Assembly: GCA_024232965.1 (NCBI GenBank)
Contig: JACKQF010000005.1
Location: forward strand, 248,001 to 312,000
Direction of reading: 5' to 3'
Length of the DNA stretch: 64,000 nucleotides
From: Verrucomicrobiaceae bacterium
Lineage (GTDB): Bacteria; Verrucomicrobiota; Verrucomicrobiia; Verrucomicrobiales; Verrucomicrobiaceae
Numbering within the stretch: position 1 is the first letter of the stretch; each line of letters starts with the position of its first letter. A program made the position numbers and the translations under genes. Of this stretch, positions 1-8,498 are shown piece by piece. The notes beneath the pieces were generated by a model. The model ran no database searches and was not told the origin of the DNA. It saw only the letters and a list, made by a program, of their open reading frames with translations.

Positions 1-1
1 C

Positions 2-208
2 CATCACTTTCACCAACCCGCTATCCCTGCCGAGCGATTGGTCGACACCACCGGATGCGGGGACATTTATCACGGGGCGTTCCTGCATGGATGGCTGAAC
101 TGTCAGCCGCTTCCAGAGTGCGCCCGCCATGCAGCCTTGGAGGCCGCTGCCAACACTGTGTCCCTCGGAGGAAGGGCGATCCTGCGAAAATTTGATGTTA
201 AGAATTGA
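2..208 (+). CDS. PfkB-family carbohydrate/nucleoside kinase, C-terminal end (partial)
   Basis: Only the last 68 codons are in the window; the gene runs in from the left edge. The translation carries DTTGCGD, matching the PfkB/ribokinase C-terminal signature DTxGAGD, whose Asp is the catalytic base and whose Gly residues form the anion hole for phosphoryl transfer from ATP. It is followed by an Ala-rich helix (AALEAAANTVS) and a short tail, as is usual in the family. The second Gly-Ala of the signature is Gly-Cys here, a tolerated variant. The sugar substrate cannot be told from this fragment. Confidence 0.8.
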   Translation, partial: HHFHQPAIPAERLVDTTGCGDIYHGAFLHGWLNCQPLPECARHAALEAAANTVSLGGRAILRKFDVKN

Positions 209-254
209 CGACCAGGGCATTTCCTGATGTTCTTCCCCAGATTGCACCTTTTTT

Positions 255-1172
255 ATGCAAAACATTCCTTCCTCTCTCTATCGGAAAATCGCCATTACCG
301 TTGCCGGGTTGGCGATCAGTCTCAGCCTCAACAGTTTCGCGCAGACCGCTGAGGCCAATGACGAAAGCAAATCACCCGAACAGCTCGCCTACGAAAAGGC
401 AATGGCCCAGGTCAAATGGCAAACAGAGGGTGTGGGCAAACTGGGAAGCCGTGCCGAAATCAAAATCCCAGAGAACTACGGGTTCACGGACGCGCGTGGT
501 TCCAGGATTGTGCTGGAAGCCAACGGCAACATCCCTGGTAGTTCGACCCAGGGCATGCTGGTGGATGCCAATGACAACTGGATCGTCTTCAGCTTTGACG
601 ACTGCGGGTATGTCAAAGACGATGAAAAAGACGATCTGGATGCCGATGCCATGCTGGAGAACCTCCAGGCCAACAACAAGGCCGGCAACGAGGAGAGAAA
701 GCGCCGTGGAATGCCAGAACTGATCCACGAAGGCTGGGTCATGCCGCCAAAATACAACGAACAGACACATAACTTGGAGTGGGGAGTGAAGCTGAGGAAC
801 GCCGTCACCAACCACACATCAATCAACTACAGCACCCGACTGCTGGGACGTGAAGGCTACACCGCAGTAGCCCTTGTTTGCAGTCCGGAAGAACTCGACA
901 CACTACTTCCAGAGTACCAGCGCGTTTTGCAAGGCTTCAGCTACACCGAAGGTCAGTCCTACGCCGAATATCGCCAAGGCGATAAACTCGCCGAATACGG
1001 GCTCGCCGCGCTTGTCGTCGGTGGTGCCGCTGTGGGTGCAGCCAAGATGGGCTTGCTGGGGAAACTGGGAGTGCTCTTTGCCAAACTAGGTAAGGCCGCC
1101 TTCCTCATTGTGGCGGGCATCGCCATCGGCATCAAAAAATTCTTCTCCCGACTGTTTGGCCGCGCTCAATAG
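255..1172 (+). CDS. DUF2167 membrane-anchored protein
   Basis: The 305-residue product starts with a signal peptide (hydrophobic IAITVAGLAISLSLNSFAQ at about residues 12-30). A soluble region follows with the family motif pattern VxWQTEGxGKLGxxAEIKIPxxY and conserved WVMPPKYNEQTHNLEW at about 161-176. The C-terminal 60 residues are hydrophobic (AALVVGGAAVGAA and AAFLIVAGIAIGI), ending in a basic tail. This is the layout of the DUF2167 'predicted membrane-anchored protein' family. Its biochemical role is unknown. It probably sits in the cytoplasmic membrane with the DUF2167 domain outside. The next gene begins 58 bases downstream on the same strand, so co-transcription is possible. Confidence 0.8.
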   Translation: MQNIPSSLYRKIAITVAGLAISLSLNSFAQTAEANDESKSPEQLAYEKAMAQVKWQTEGVGKLGSRAEIKIPENYGFTDARGSRIVLEANGNIPGSSTQGMLVDANDNWIVFSFDDCGYVKDDEKDDLDADAMLENLQANNKAGNEERKRRGMPELIHEGWVMPPKYNEQTHNLEWGVKLRNAVTNHTSINYSTRLLGREGYTAVALVCSPEELDTLLPEYQRVLQGFSYTEGQSYAEYRQGDKLAEYGLAALVVGGAAVGAAKMGLLGKLGVLFAKLGKAAFLIVAGIAIGIKKFFSRLFGRAQ

Positions 1173-1230
1173 TTCACGCGTCCAATCCTGCTGCTTGTGA
1201 AGCGTCTCGAAACGAGCCACGCTGGCCCGC

Positions 1231-2316
1231 ATGACTGACGGCCAGACACTCTTCATCGCCTTTGCATTCCTGTACCTGCTGGAGTGTCTCCGCTGGTTGC
1301 CAGAAAGTGCCTGGCTGGTCAGCGGTCACGACTCGGGGCGCTGGAAAGAGCGCCGCATCCTGGAGATCTTGCGTGGTCGGGGCATCGGCGCCGTGCTGAC
1401 CCGCTGGCTGCCGCCTCTAGAGCCCGCCATCACCGTGATGCCCTGGCCCTTTGTCCCGAGGGACAGTGGCCTCGAAGTCATCGTCGCAGGATCAAAATCT
1501 CGGTTCATCGTCCCGTGGGATGAAGTGTCACCACAGGTCGATGAAACCAAGGTCCGCATCGGTGGGGAATCGCCCATGGTCAGATTCGTGAATGCCACAC
1601 AGGCAGCAGCCTGGAGCGAGGCCGTCACATGCTGGAAAGCCCTACCCACCGAGAAACGCACCCAAGCTTTCGCCACCTTCGTGCGCCCGAGTCTCGATGC
1701 GCCAGCGGTAGAAAAGATGGGGCTCGACCTTGAGCGCCGCACCCGCTGGTTGCGCTTCAATGGAGACCTCATCCTCATGTGGCTGTTCATGGGCGTTACC
1801 GTCATGTACTGGCGTTTTGGCGATCATTGGCAGACCCTTGCCGCGCTCGGGCTCCTGCTGTTTTTCATGCTCCAGCAGGCCGTCCTATTCCTCCTCGCCT
1901 CCCGCGCAAAAAACGGGGCACCCGTTCCGTGGCGTTACGCCAAGGCGCTCGGCATCCTGTTCTTCCCGCCGCTTTCCATCCGCGCGGCAGACACGTTTGG
2001 CCGACTGCAAGAAACCATCCCCCATCCTCTCGGTTGCCTGAAGCTCCTCAAGGAAAAAGTCTGGCAGCAGACCGCCGCAGAAATCTGGAGACACTCCCGC
2101 TTTTTACCCGGCTGGCCCACCACAACGGACGGAGCAGACGCCGCCGCAATGCGCAAGTTTTTCCAGAAACACAAAATCGATATCGCAGCACTGGAGACCC
2201 CGTCGGATCGCATCCCTGCTGGCGGCATCTACTGCCCCAGATGCCACGCCACCTACCTCAAAGCGGATACACCCTGCGTCGATTGTGCCGGTGTCGAGCT
2301 AAAAACCCGCGACTAA
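1231..2316 (+). CDS. Membrane protein with C-terminal zinc ribbon, function unknown
   Basis: I do not recognise the family of this 361-residue protein. It has an N-terminal hydrophobic segment (about residues 5-30), a soluble region of about 150 residues, two adjacent transmembrane segments (about 184-198 and 206-224), a weaker hydrophobic stretch near 240-250, and a C-terminal CPRC...CVDC pair (about 332-354) that should bind one zinc ion. The ATG at 1231 lies 58 bases after the DUF2167 gene, and the stop overlaps the convergent PIN-toxin gene by 4 bases. The CxxC pairs suggest a structural or redox knuckle facing the cytoplasm; this is inference. Confidence 0.7.
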   Translation: MTDGQTLFIAFAFLYLLECLRWLPESAWLVSGHDSGRWKERRILEILRGRGIGAVLTRWLPPLEPAITVMPWPFVPRDSGLEVIVAGSKSRFIVPWDEVSPQVDETKVRIGGESPMVRFVNATQAAAWSEAVTCWKALPTEKRTQAFATFVRPSLDAPAVEKMGLDLERRTRWLRFNGDLILMWLFMGVTVMYWRFGDHWQTLAALGLLLFFMLQQAVLFLLASRAKNGAPVPWRYAKALGILFFPPLSIRAADTFGRLQETIPHPLGCLKLLKEKVWQQTAAEIWRHSRFLPGWPTTTDGADAAAMRKFFQKHKIDIAALETPSDRIPAGGIYCPRCHATYLKADTPCVDCAGVELKTRD

Positions 2317-2708
2317 GCCGCCTGCGTCGCCACCCGCTCCAGCAGTAATCCGTGCGGCACGAAGCGCTCGAAATCCGCGATGTTCCGTGTCGCCACCCGC
2401 ACGCCATGCGCCATGGCACAGGCCGCGATCATGCAGTCCGGATGCGAACCACGCCTCCGGCCCGTGTAATGAAAAAGACGCGACGCCTGCTCCGCCTGCT
2501 TCTCATTGAAGTCTAGCACCCGCCCGCCGATCACGGAGGTCACCGCCGCCTTTTGCTCCTTTGAGTGCGGACCATTCAAGAATTCCGACCAAGCAACGGC
2601 ACTGACCGCCAATTCCTCCCCTGCCAACAGCCAATCGCGGACCACGGCAATGTGGGGGGAACCGACCGTCACCAGGTCGATGAGAAGGTTGGTATCGAGG
2701 TGGATCAT
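2313..2708 (-). CDS. vapC: PIN-domain toxin, VapC family
   Basis: This 131-residue PIN-domain protein is a predicted Mg-dependent RNase toxin. The acidic residues that build the active site in VapC proteins are present: D5 (in HLDTN), E42 (in AWSEF), D91 (in SHPDC) and D112 near the C-terminus. The ATG at 2708 was chosen over an upstream GTG at 2717 because it gives a 4-base ATGA overlap with the stop of the antitoxin gene, the usual sign of translational coupling. VapC toxins commonly cleave tRNA or rRNA; the target here cannot be read from sequence. The gene is intact. Its 3' end overlaps the convergent membrane-protein gene. Confidence 0.85.
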   Translation of the reverse strand: MIHLDTNLLIDLVTVGSPHIAVVRDWLLAGEELAVSAVAWSEFLNGPHSKEQKAAVTSVIGGRVLDFNEKQAEQASRLFHYTGRRRGSHPDCMIAACAMAHGVRVATRNIADFERFVPHGLLLERVATQAA

Positions 2709-2986
2709 GCCTCCCACCAGTTGCGCTTGGCCTCACGCTCAGCGCGCACTTCTTCACGGAAAGCATCCGCATCCTGCACGGTCATCCCGCCGCCGTTTTG
2801 CAGCCAATCGAGAGCCTCAAGAGGTTTGGGGCAATGGTCTTTCATATCTTCTGCCTCCTTCAACTGCCGCACCGCCCGTCGCATGACCTCAGCCTTCGGA
2901 ACGCCCCATTTCTGGGAAAGCGTATCGAGCACCCCAAGGGTGAACTGATCCAAAGCCATACTGGTTCGAGTAAGCGCATAAGTCAT
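2705..2986 (-). CDS. Antitoxin partner of the PIN toxin (ribbon-helix-helix-like)
   Basis: The 93-residue protein has an N-terminal segment (ALDQFTLGVLDTLSQKWG then PKAEVMRRAVRQL) with the strand-helix-helix pattern of ribbon-helix-helix DNA-binding proteins. A charged C-terminus (about residues 65-93, rich in E, R, K and W) probably wraps the toxin. It precedes the toxin and overlaps it by 4 bases. The start is either the ATG at 2986 or the ATG at 2959 (MALDQF). A perfect 6+6 inverted repeat lies 2 bases upstream of the first ATG, consistent with autorepression by the toxin-antitoxin complex. Its family name is uncertain. Confidence 0.7.
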   Translation of the reverse strand: MTYALTRTSMALDQFTLGVLDTLSQKWGVPKAEVMRRAVRQLKEAEDMKDHCPKPLEALDWLQNGGGMTVQDADAFREEVRAEREAKRNWWEA

Positions 2987-2988
2987 GT

Positions 2989-3002
2989 GGTAACTTGTTA
3001 CC
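2989..3002 (-). promoter_or_regulatory. Candidate toxin-antitoxin operator palindrome
   Basis: GGTAAC-TT-GTTACC is a perfect 6-base inverted repeat with a 2-base spacer, placed immediately 5' of the antitoxin ATG. It overlaps a possible -10 (TAACAA, 2995-3000) that lies 16 bases from a possible -35 (TTGAAG, 3017-3022) on the minus strand. Binding here would block polymerase, as known for ribbon-helix-helix antitoxins. The operator role is inference. Confidence 0.5.
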
Positions 3003-3029
3003 TCAATTCATCCCTCCTTCAACTGTTTT

Positions 3030-4616
3030 TTACTCCCTCCCCAAGTGTCCCGAGACCCGCGATTCCACAAACACCGCCTGCAAAACATCGCCCTGCCCAC
3101 CCGGAGGAGCCCAGATCGTCAGCAACTGCGGAGAGCCCTTCCGAGTCGTCACCGAGGACTTCAACTCATTGCCCGGGTTTCCCCCGACACGGAGAACGCT
3201 GTCCAGATCCACACTGACTCCATCCGCGCCCACCACTGGCCGCACCGTCCAAGACAATCCTGATTCCGGATCTTGGTTGCCGGTAGCCACGGTCGCCGCC
3301 AGACCACTCAGGCCTTCCAGCCAGGCACACGACACCCATCGGGCATCACCCCTCATGACCCGCTGCAAAAGGGCACCCCACAACTTCTGCTGCCCTGTCA
3401 CAGGCGATGCATCCCGTTCCAACCGCCGGAACTCGGCCGCACTGGTCTCGATGGTGGAAAGATGCAGGCTGATCACCAGCGGCGGTTCCCAGCCGCCGCT
3501 GCCCACCCAAGCCTCCACAAGGTCCAAGTTTTTCGGCCAATTCCTGACCACCAGATAATGGGAGTCGGGAAGCAGGCAGGCATCGCTGCCGACCGGGAAC
3601 TGGATGCCCTGTTCCATCAGTATTTTCATCACTGTGGGAAGGGCGCTATTTCCCGACCTTCCTTCGCTCGGCGACCGCTCGCCCAAGACAAGGAAATCTG
3701 GGGGCACCAGGAAACGGCGGAGCTCCATCCCTGCGGATTCCCTCGGCGCAACGGTGGCGGGCGGCGGCGAAAGTGATTCCCCCGCCACCGCCAACCACTT
3801 TTCGAGCAATGGATCTGGCGCTGCAAATGGCGACACCACTCCGACGGTCAGAAAGATAGCGACACACCTTCCCTTCGAGGCAGGCCAAAGTCCCGCCAAA
3901 CGTGGTCGCCCAAGCCAAACCAAGGCATCCGTGGTGAACTCCCCGCCGCCCGGGTCCAGGCCAACCCATAGGCGAGAGCTAACTGTCTCCCGATCACTCG
4001 AAAGGATGGGCTCAAGCTCACACTGCAACCGCTGCTGACCATCCATGATCACTGAGGCCGAATCCGCAGCCACACGTTTTCCGCTCGGCGTCTGGACATC
4101 CACAGACGCGACGACACGCGCTCTACCCACTTTCGACTCATCCTGCAGGGCATCCCTAATCCGGGAATGATCGGCCTCTTCGACGCGGTCTTGGAAAAAC
4201 TTGGCGGAGGCCTCCACTGCTTCCACCTTGCAATTCAAGACGGTCGGCTTTGCCCGCAAAAAATCGTCCGCAAACTGCTGCATCACGCACTGGGCAGCGA
4301 TGGTCGTCCTGACGGTCAACTGATCCCGCTGCGGACTGGCCAGCATCAACGTCCCAGCAGGCAGTTGGATTGACCTTGCCTCAAAAAACCGCAGCCCAGC
4401 TTGGCTCGATTTTGCGATGGTAGCCTGCATCGCGTCCTGCGACGCACCCAGCGCTGGCGCGACCGGGAACACCTTCTTCAAGACTCCGCCAGGCACCCTG
4501 AAAGTCGCGATGGACCACTCAGAAAAGGGATCCACCACCGCACTGCTGTTGATTCCGCCAGCGAGGCAGATTCCCCACGGGATCAGGAGCAGGCAGGCCG
4601 GAAGGGTGCGCTTCAT
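3030..4616 (-). CDS. Exported two-repeat protein, paralogue of the upstream gene
   Basis: The product (528 residues) starts with a signal peptide (MKRTLPACLLLIPWGICLAG). It contains two divergent copies of one domain. The first copy has ATFRVPGGVL, then IQLPAGTLML...LTVRT, then LQCELEPIL. The second has RRFLVPPDFL, then GIQFPVGSDACLL...LVVRNWPKNLDLVEAW, then LSWTVRPVVGADG. The second copy is closer to a pattern (FRVPPDF...FPxGAxA...LxVRNTxxNLDLVE) that I know from verrucomicrobial exported proteins, where it resembles the short N-domains of secretins. The gene overlaps its upstream paralogue by 4 bases (ATGA), so the two are co-translated. Function is unknown; a periplasmic assembly role is a guess. 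Confidence 0.65.
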   Translation of the reverse strand: MKRTLPACLLLIPWGICLAGGINSSAVVDPFSEWSIATFRVPGGVLKKVFPVAPALGASQDAMQATIAKSSQAGLRFFEARSIQLPAGTLMLASPQRDQLTVRTTIAAQCVMQQFADDFLRAKPTVLNCKVEAVEASAKFFQDRVEEADHSRIRDALQDESKVGRARVVASVDVQTPSGKRVAADSASVIMDGQQRLQCELEPILSSDRETVSSRLWVGLDPGGGEFTTDALVWLGRPRLAGLWPASKGRCVAIFLTVGVVSPFAAPDPLLEKWLAVAGESLSPPPATVAPRESAGMELRRFLVPPDFLVLGERSPSEGRSGNSALPTVMKILMEQGIQFPVGSDACLLPDSHYLVVRNWPKNLDLVEAWVGSGGWEPPLVISLHLSTIETSAAEFRRLERDASPVTGQQKLWGALLQRVMRGDARWVSCAWLEGLSGLAATVATGNQDPESGLSWTVRPVVGADGVSVDLDSVLRVGGNPGNELKSSVTTRKGSPQLLTIWAPPGGQGDVLQAVFVESRVSGHLGRE

Positions 4617-6346
4617 TTTTGATCCTCAGCAAAACGCACGATCCGGGCCTCCAGAAACACCGCCTGGAGCCGATCCTGGCCAACTCCCTCTGGCTTCCAG
4701 AGCCCCAGAAAGCGTTTCATTCCACTCAGAACCGTCAGCGATGTTTTGAGCGTTGACTGACTGACCCGCATCGCCTGACCAAAGGTGTTCACCGCCAAAT
4801 TCAGGTCCAGGTTTCGACCATCAGCACCCAAGATCGGGTCAATCTCCCAGCTCAATCCAGAAGCAAAATTCCCGAGGTTCCAAGACTCATCCAGCCGATG
4901 GGGCTTCTTCACCTCTCCACTACCGAAAGCGACCCGAGCTCCACTCTGGGTCATCGCCCAAGAAGATTGAACCACGCCCCCGCTGCCATTAGCCGCAGCA
5001 TTCAGCAGTGATTCCAGCAGTTTCCCCTGGTCGGCCCCAGCCGGGGACTGGCGCTCCATGTCACGCAGCGTCTTGGCATCTCCCTCAATCACATGCAGAA
5101 TCAGAGCAATGTCTCTTGGCGAATTGGTGTCACCCCACTCCAAGTAAGCGTCCACCAAATCCAAATTCTCGGGTGTATTCTGCACCACCAGCAATCGCGA
5201 CATGGGTGCCAGCAGCGCAAAGGCACCCTCAGGAAAAGTGATTCCCTGCGCAGCTAGGATTTCCTGAGGGACCCCGAACTTCTTTTCTGATGCCGCTAAA
5301 GTTGGCCCGAATGGATCAGACGACCGGTCACCCGCAGGCATGGCGACTTGGCAAAAGTCTGGCGACACTCGAAAGCGACGCAAGGCCATGCCTTCGGGGA
5401 TTTGCGCTGCGCCTACTGCCGCAGTGCCAGGTTTCGGCAGGGGGATCACGCTCGCCCCAAATTGATTCACCAGTGCCTCCGCACGACCATCCGATTGAGG
5501 GAGCACAGGCAAGATCCTCCCATTCAAAAAGGCTGCACGAACCCTGCCAAGCGGCCCCTCAGGGACAGGCCAAACATTGATCAAACGCGTCTGACCATTC
5601 CGCAATTGACAGCAGACCGTGCTGAAAGTTTGCCATCCCTCCCGCCCCTCGGCCTGCCCTGTGAAGCCGTACAAATCTAGTGCCGTTTTCACGTCAATGG
5701 ACTCGTCATCGCGACCCAAGGCGGCATCAATCTGCAACTTGAGATGCGGCGGATCTCCCGCAGCCTCACCGGCCACCGTCAGACGGATCTCCTGCCCAGA
5801 CTTGCCTTCTAGCCGGGTGGAGGTGACGAACTGGCACAAACCGGCACCACCCGGCTCGTCAAAGCGCGCCAGCAAAGGACCATGCTCTGCAAGGTCGCCC
5901 GCATCCCGCATCACCTGCTGCATAAAAGCCGCATCGACCTCAACCACATCCAAACGAAAGGCCAGGTTCCTCGGCGTGTGTGGCCACAGCGTCCGCTCCC
6001 AGGCCCGCAACAGCCCGTGGCAATGCCCCATCGTTCGGACCACCAAGGTCGCCTGGTCGCCATCCATCACCGCCAAAGATCCCTCTGGGAGATGGATACC
6101 CTCCTCCGCCAAGGCCTGCGCCACCCGCCCATGGTTTTGCCGCAAGATCTCCACGGTTGCTGAGGCACTCGCCTCTTTCCGGGGCATTTCCGGATTCAGC
6201 CCCTCACCCGCCGCTGCCCAAAACATCGATTCCGGTGCCCGATAGCTGCGCACCGACCAGGCGTAGAGATCATCCTCCGCCTTCAATGGCCCACCGGGTA
6301 TCAGGGAAATGACCCATGCAATCTGAGCAAGGATGAACGATTTCAT
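4613..6346 (-). CDS. Exported two-repeat protein, first of a coupled paralogous pair
   Basis: The ATG at 6346 gives a signal peptide (MKSFILAQIAWVISLIPGG) and a 577-residue product; earlier in-frame starts add only about 10 residues. It has the same tandem architecture as the next gene. Repeat 1 (about residues 30-240) has RSYRAPESMF, GIHLPEGSLAVM...LVVRT and LKLQIDAALGRDDE. Repeat 2 (about 300-577) has RRFRVSPDFC, GITFPEGAFALL...LVVQNTPENLDLVDAY and LSWEIDPILGADG. The end of repeat 2 matches the end of the downstream paralogue (LGLWKPEG...LQAVFLEARIV against LTIWAPPG...LQAVFVESRVS). The cargo or partner is unknown. Confidence 0.65.
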   Translation of the reverse strand: MKSFILAQIAWVISLIPGGPLKAEDDLYAWSVRSYRAPESMFWAAAGEGLNPEMPRKEASASATVEILRQNHGRVAQALAEEGIHLPEGSLAVMDGDQATLVVRTMGHCHGLLRAWERTLWPHTPRNLAFRLDVVEVDAAFMQQVMRDAGDLAEHGPLLARFDEPGGAGLCQFVTSTRLEGKSGQEIRLTVAGEAAGDPPHLKLQIDAALGRDDESIDVKTALDLYGFTGQAEGREGWQTFSTVCCQLRNGQTRLINVWPVPEGPLGRVRAAFLNGRILPVLPQSDGRAEALVNQFGASVIPLPKPGTAAVGAAQIPEGMALRRFRVSPDFCQVAMPAGDRSSDPFGPTLAASEKKFGVPQEILAAQGITFPEGAFALLAPMSRLLVVQNTPENLDLVDAYLEWGDTNSPRDIALILHVIEGDAKTLRDMERQSPAGADQGKLLESLLNAAANGSGGVVQSSWAMTQSGARVAFGSGEVKKPHRLDESWNLGNFASGLSWEIDPILGADGRNLDLNLAVNTFGQAMRVSQSTLKTSLTVLSGMKRFLGLWKPEGVGQDRLQAVFLEARIVRFAEDQK

Positions 6347-6418
6347 TCCCTCCATCCTGCCACGGAACGCGTTCAACCGACAAGACAGATCTTAGATCCT
6401 GATCCGTTGGTTTCTGTT

Positions 6419-7921
6419 ATGAAGCCGCTCCTCTTTTTCGTGCTCCTTGGCAGTCTGGCCCACGCGCAGACCTCCGTGCCTGCGCCCTCCATCAAGGCCG
6501 GGTTTGCTTACCGGGACATCACCCCTGACATCGGTGCGGAGCAACCGGGCGGCTATGGGAAGTCCTATCACAAGACGTTTCACGATGCCTGCAAGGTCCG
6601 TGCAGCGGTGTTTGACGACGGCACCAAGAAGGTCGCGATCATTGGACTGGATGCCCTTGTGGTGCCGCAAAAAGTGGTCACCGATGCCCGGGCGATCATC
6701 GCCAAAGAAACCGGCATCCCGCCGGAGGCAGTCATGGTGGGCGCCTCCCATTCCCATTCATCGGGACCGGTCGGCATGGTGCAGCCTGGCGAATTTGATG
6801 ATGCCTCCGATTTGGTGAAACGACTGGCCTACGAAGAATCTTCCTGCGCAGATCTGGGCTACCTTCTGCGGGTGACGCGAGAGATCGCCAACGCGGTCAA
6901 AGCAGCCAACAACTCGCTCGCCCCCACTTTGGTGGGCTACGGTTTTGGGACCGAAGATAAAGTGGCCTTCAATCGTCGGCTCCGCATGAAGAACGGCCAA
7001 AGCTGGAGCCATCCCGGCGCGGGAAACCCTGACATCGTCGAATACGCCGGCCCGATTGATCCTCAGGTCGGCGTCATTGGTTCCTGGAGTCTTGAGGGCG
7101 AATTGATGGGAGTGATTGTGAACTTCTCCTGTCATGCGACGACGAATCCAGGCGGGATTTCAGCCAACTGGATCCACTATCTGGAGCAGACGATCCAAGG
7201 GGCACTCGATTCAAAGGCACCGGTGGTCTTCATGCAGGGAGCCTGCGGGGATGTGACACAGGTGGATAACCTCAGCCCTTACCGCCGCCCTGCGCCGACA
7301 GAGTGGGCACAACTTGTCGGCGGTCGAGTGGGAGCCGAGGCGGTGCGCGTCCTCCTATCCATGCCACGCGGTGGAGAGGCTGCCGTGGACTTCCGCCAAA
7401 AGGTGCTCCCGATCCCAAGACGCGCGCCATCGGCAGCAAAGATCGCAAAAGCGAATGAGATCGTTGCCGCCGGGAGGCCCACTGGCGACACGACGGACTA
7501 CCTTTTCGCCAAAGAAACGCTGATGTTAGAATATCTGGTGAAAACCCGCCCAGTCGTGGACGTGGAGGTGCAGGCCATTCAGGTGGGAGCGGCAGTATTT
7601 GCCTCCAATCCAGCGGAATACTTCGTGCAGTATGGCCTGGACATCAAAAAGGGCAGCCATTTCCCCTTCACCTTCCCCGTCGAACTGGCCAACGGCTTTG
7701 TGGGTTATGTGCCGACCGAAGAGGCTTTTGGTCCGAATGGCGGCGGCTACGAGACGCGGCTGACGGCCTACAGCAATCTGGAGATCACAGGCGGCACCAA
7801 GATAGCCACGGGCTGCATCGAGCTGGCCAATGAGTTGAAGCCATCCCCCGTTCCAGAGCGCACCAAAGTTCCGTTTGGAGCCCCTTGGCGTTACGGCAAT
7901 GTGCCGCCAGAGCTGGATTGA
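6419..7921 (+). CDS. Neutral/alkaline ceramidase-like exported protein
   Basis: The ATG at 6419 gives a signal peptide (MKPLLFFVLLGSLAHAQ) and a mature protein of about 480 residues; a TTG 12 bases upstream was rejected. Motifs match the neutral/alkaline non-lysosomal ceramidase N-terminal superfamily: AGFAYRDITPDIG near the N-terminus, MVGASHSHSSGPVG at about residue 104 and NFSCHATTNPGG at about 236, whose His residues are candidate zinc ligands, and MQGACGDVTQVD. The family includes amidohydrolases acting on N-acyl sphingoid lipids, but most environmental homologues, especially in Planctomycetes and Verrucomicrobia, are uncharacterised, so the substrate is open. It stands alone, divergent from the two-repeat pair. 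Confidence 0.75.
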   Translation: MKPLLFFVLLGSLAHAQTSVPAPSIKAGFAYRDITPDIGAEQPGGYGKSYHKTFHDACKVRAAVFDDGTKKVAIIGLDALVVPQKVVTDARAIIAKETGIPPEAVMVGASHSHSSGPVGMVQPGEFDDASDLVKRLAYEESSCADLGYLLRVTREIANAVKAANNSLAPTLVGYGFGTEDKVAFNRRLRMKNGQSWSHPGAGNPDIVEYAGPIDPQVGVIGSWSLEGELMGVIVNFSCHATTNPGGISANWIHYLEQTIQGALDSKAPVVFMQGACGDVTQVDNLSPYRRPAPTEWAQLVGGRVGAEAVRVLLSMPRGGEAAVDFRQKVLPIPRRAPSAAKIAKANEIVAAGRPTGDTTDYLFAKETLMLEYLVKTRPVVDVEVQAIQVGAAVFASNPAEYFVQYGLDIKKGSHFPFTFPVELANGFVGYVPTEEAFGPNGGGYETRLTAYSNLEITGGTKIATGCIELANELKPSPVPERTKVPFGAPWRYGNVPPELD

Positions 7922-7993
7922 CCCCGCCCAAGTAAATCGGTTGCATGCACCCCAGTGGGTGGCATCCTGTCCGGACGTTCCCACCAATCATAC

Positions 7994-8482
7994 ATGCGCT
8001 GCCCTAAATGCGGAAGTTCCCAAGACCGGGTCATTGATTCCCGCGAGGCTCGCGACGGATACGCCATCCGCCGCCGACGGGAGTGCATGCGCTGCAACTT
8101 CCGCTTCACCACTTACGAAATCGTCGAGCGAGAAGAACTGCGCGTCGTGAAGCGCAATGGCGCACGCGAACCCTTCAACCGCGAAAAACTGATGAGCGGC
8201 CTGACCAAAGCCTGCGAAAAACGCCCCGTCCGCATGGAACAACTCGAACAGGTCGTGGACGAAATCTCCAACGAACTCGAAGAAGAAGGCTACCGCGAAA
8301 TCCCCGCCAGCGTCATCGGCGCAAAAATGATGCGCCAACTGGAGGCCATCGATCATGTCGCCTACGTCCGCTACGCCTCGGTTTACCGCCAGTTTGAGGA
8401 CGTGGGGGAATTCATCAGCGAGATCAACTCCCTCGACCAGCGGCGCCCGCGCGATCCTGGCGAGCAGGAGTTATTCGGTTAA
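7994..8482 (+). CDS. nrdR: Transcriptional regulator NrdR
   Basis: The 162-residue protein begins MRCPKCGSSQDRVIDSRE and carries the NrdR zinc ribbon (C3, C6, C31, C34) followed by an ATP-cone domain (VVKRNGAREPFNREKL onward). NrdR represses ribonucleotide reductase genes by binding NrdR boxes when the ATP cone senses dATP/ATP. The ATG at 7994 was chosen because it starts exactly at the conserved zinc ribbon; an upstream in-frame start at 7955 adds 13 unrelated residues. Length fits the family (about 150-165). No nrd genes are in this window, so it acts in trans. A HIT protein gene follows 16 bases later. Confidence 0.95.
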   Translation: MRCPKCGSSQDRVIDSREARDGYAIRRRRECMRCNFRFTTYEIVEREELRVVKRNGAREPFNREKLMSGLTKACEKRPVRMEQLEQVVDEISNELEEEGYREIPASVIGAKMMRQLEAIDHVAYVRYASVYRQFEDVGEFISEINSLDQRRPRDPGEQELFG

Positions 8483-8498
8483 TCCCGAACCTTTTTGT

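Noticed and set aside
7955..7993. Longer N-terminus for nrdR
   Set aside because: The 13 extra residues are unrelated to the family; the zinc ribbon begins at the ATG at 7994.
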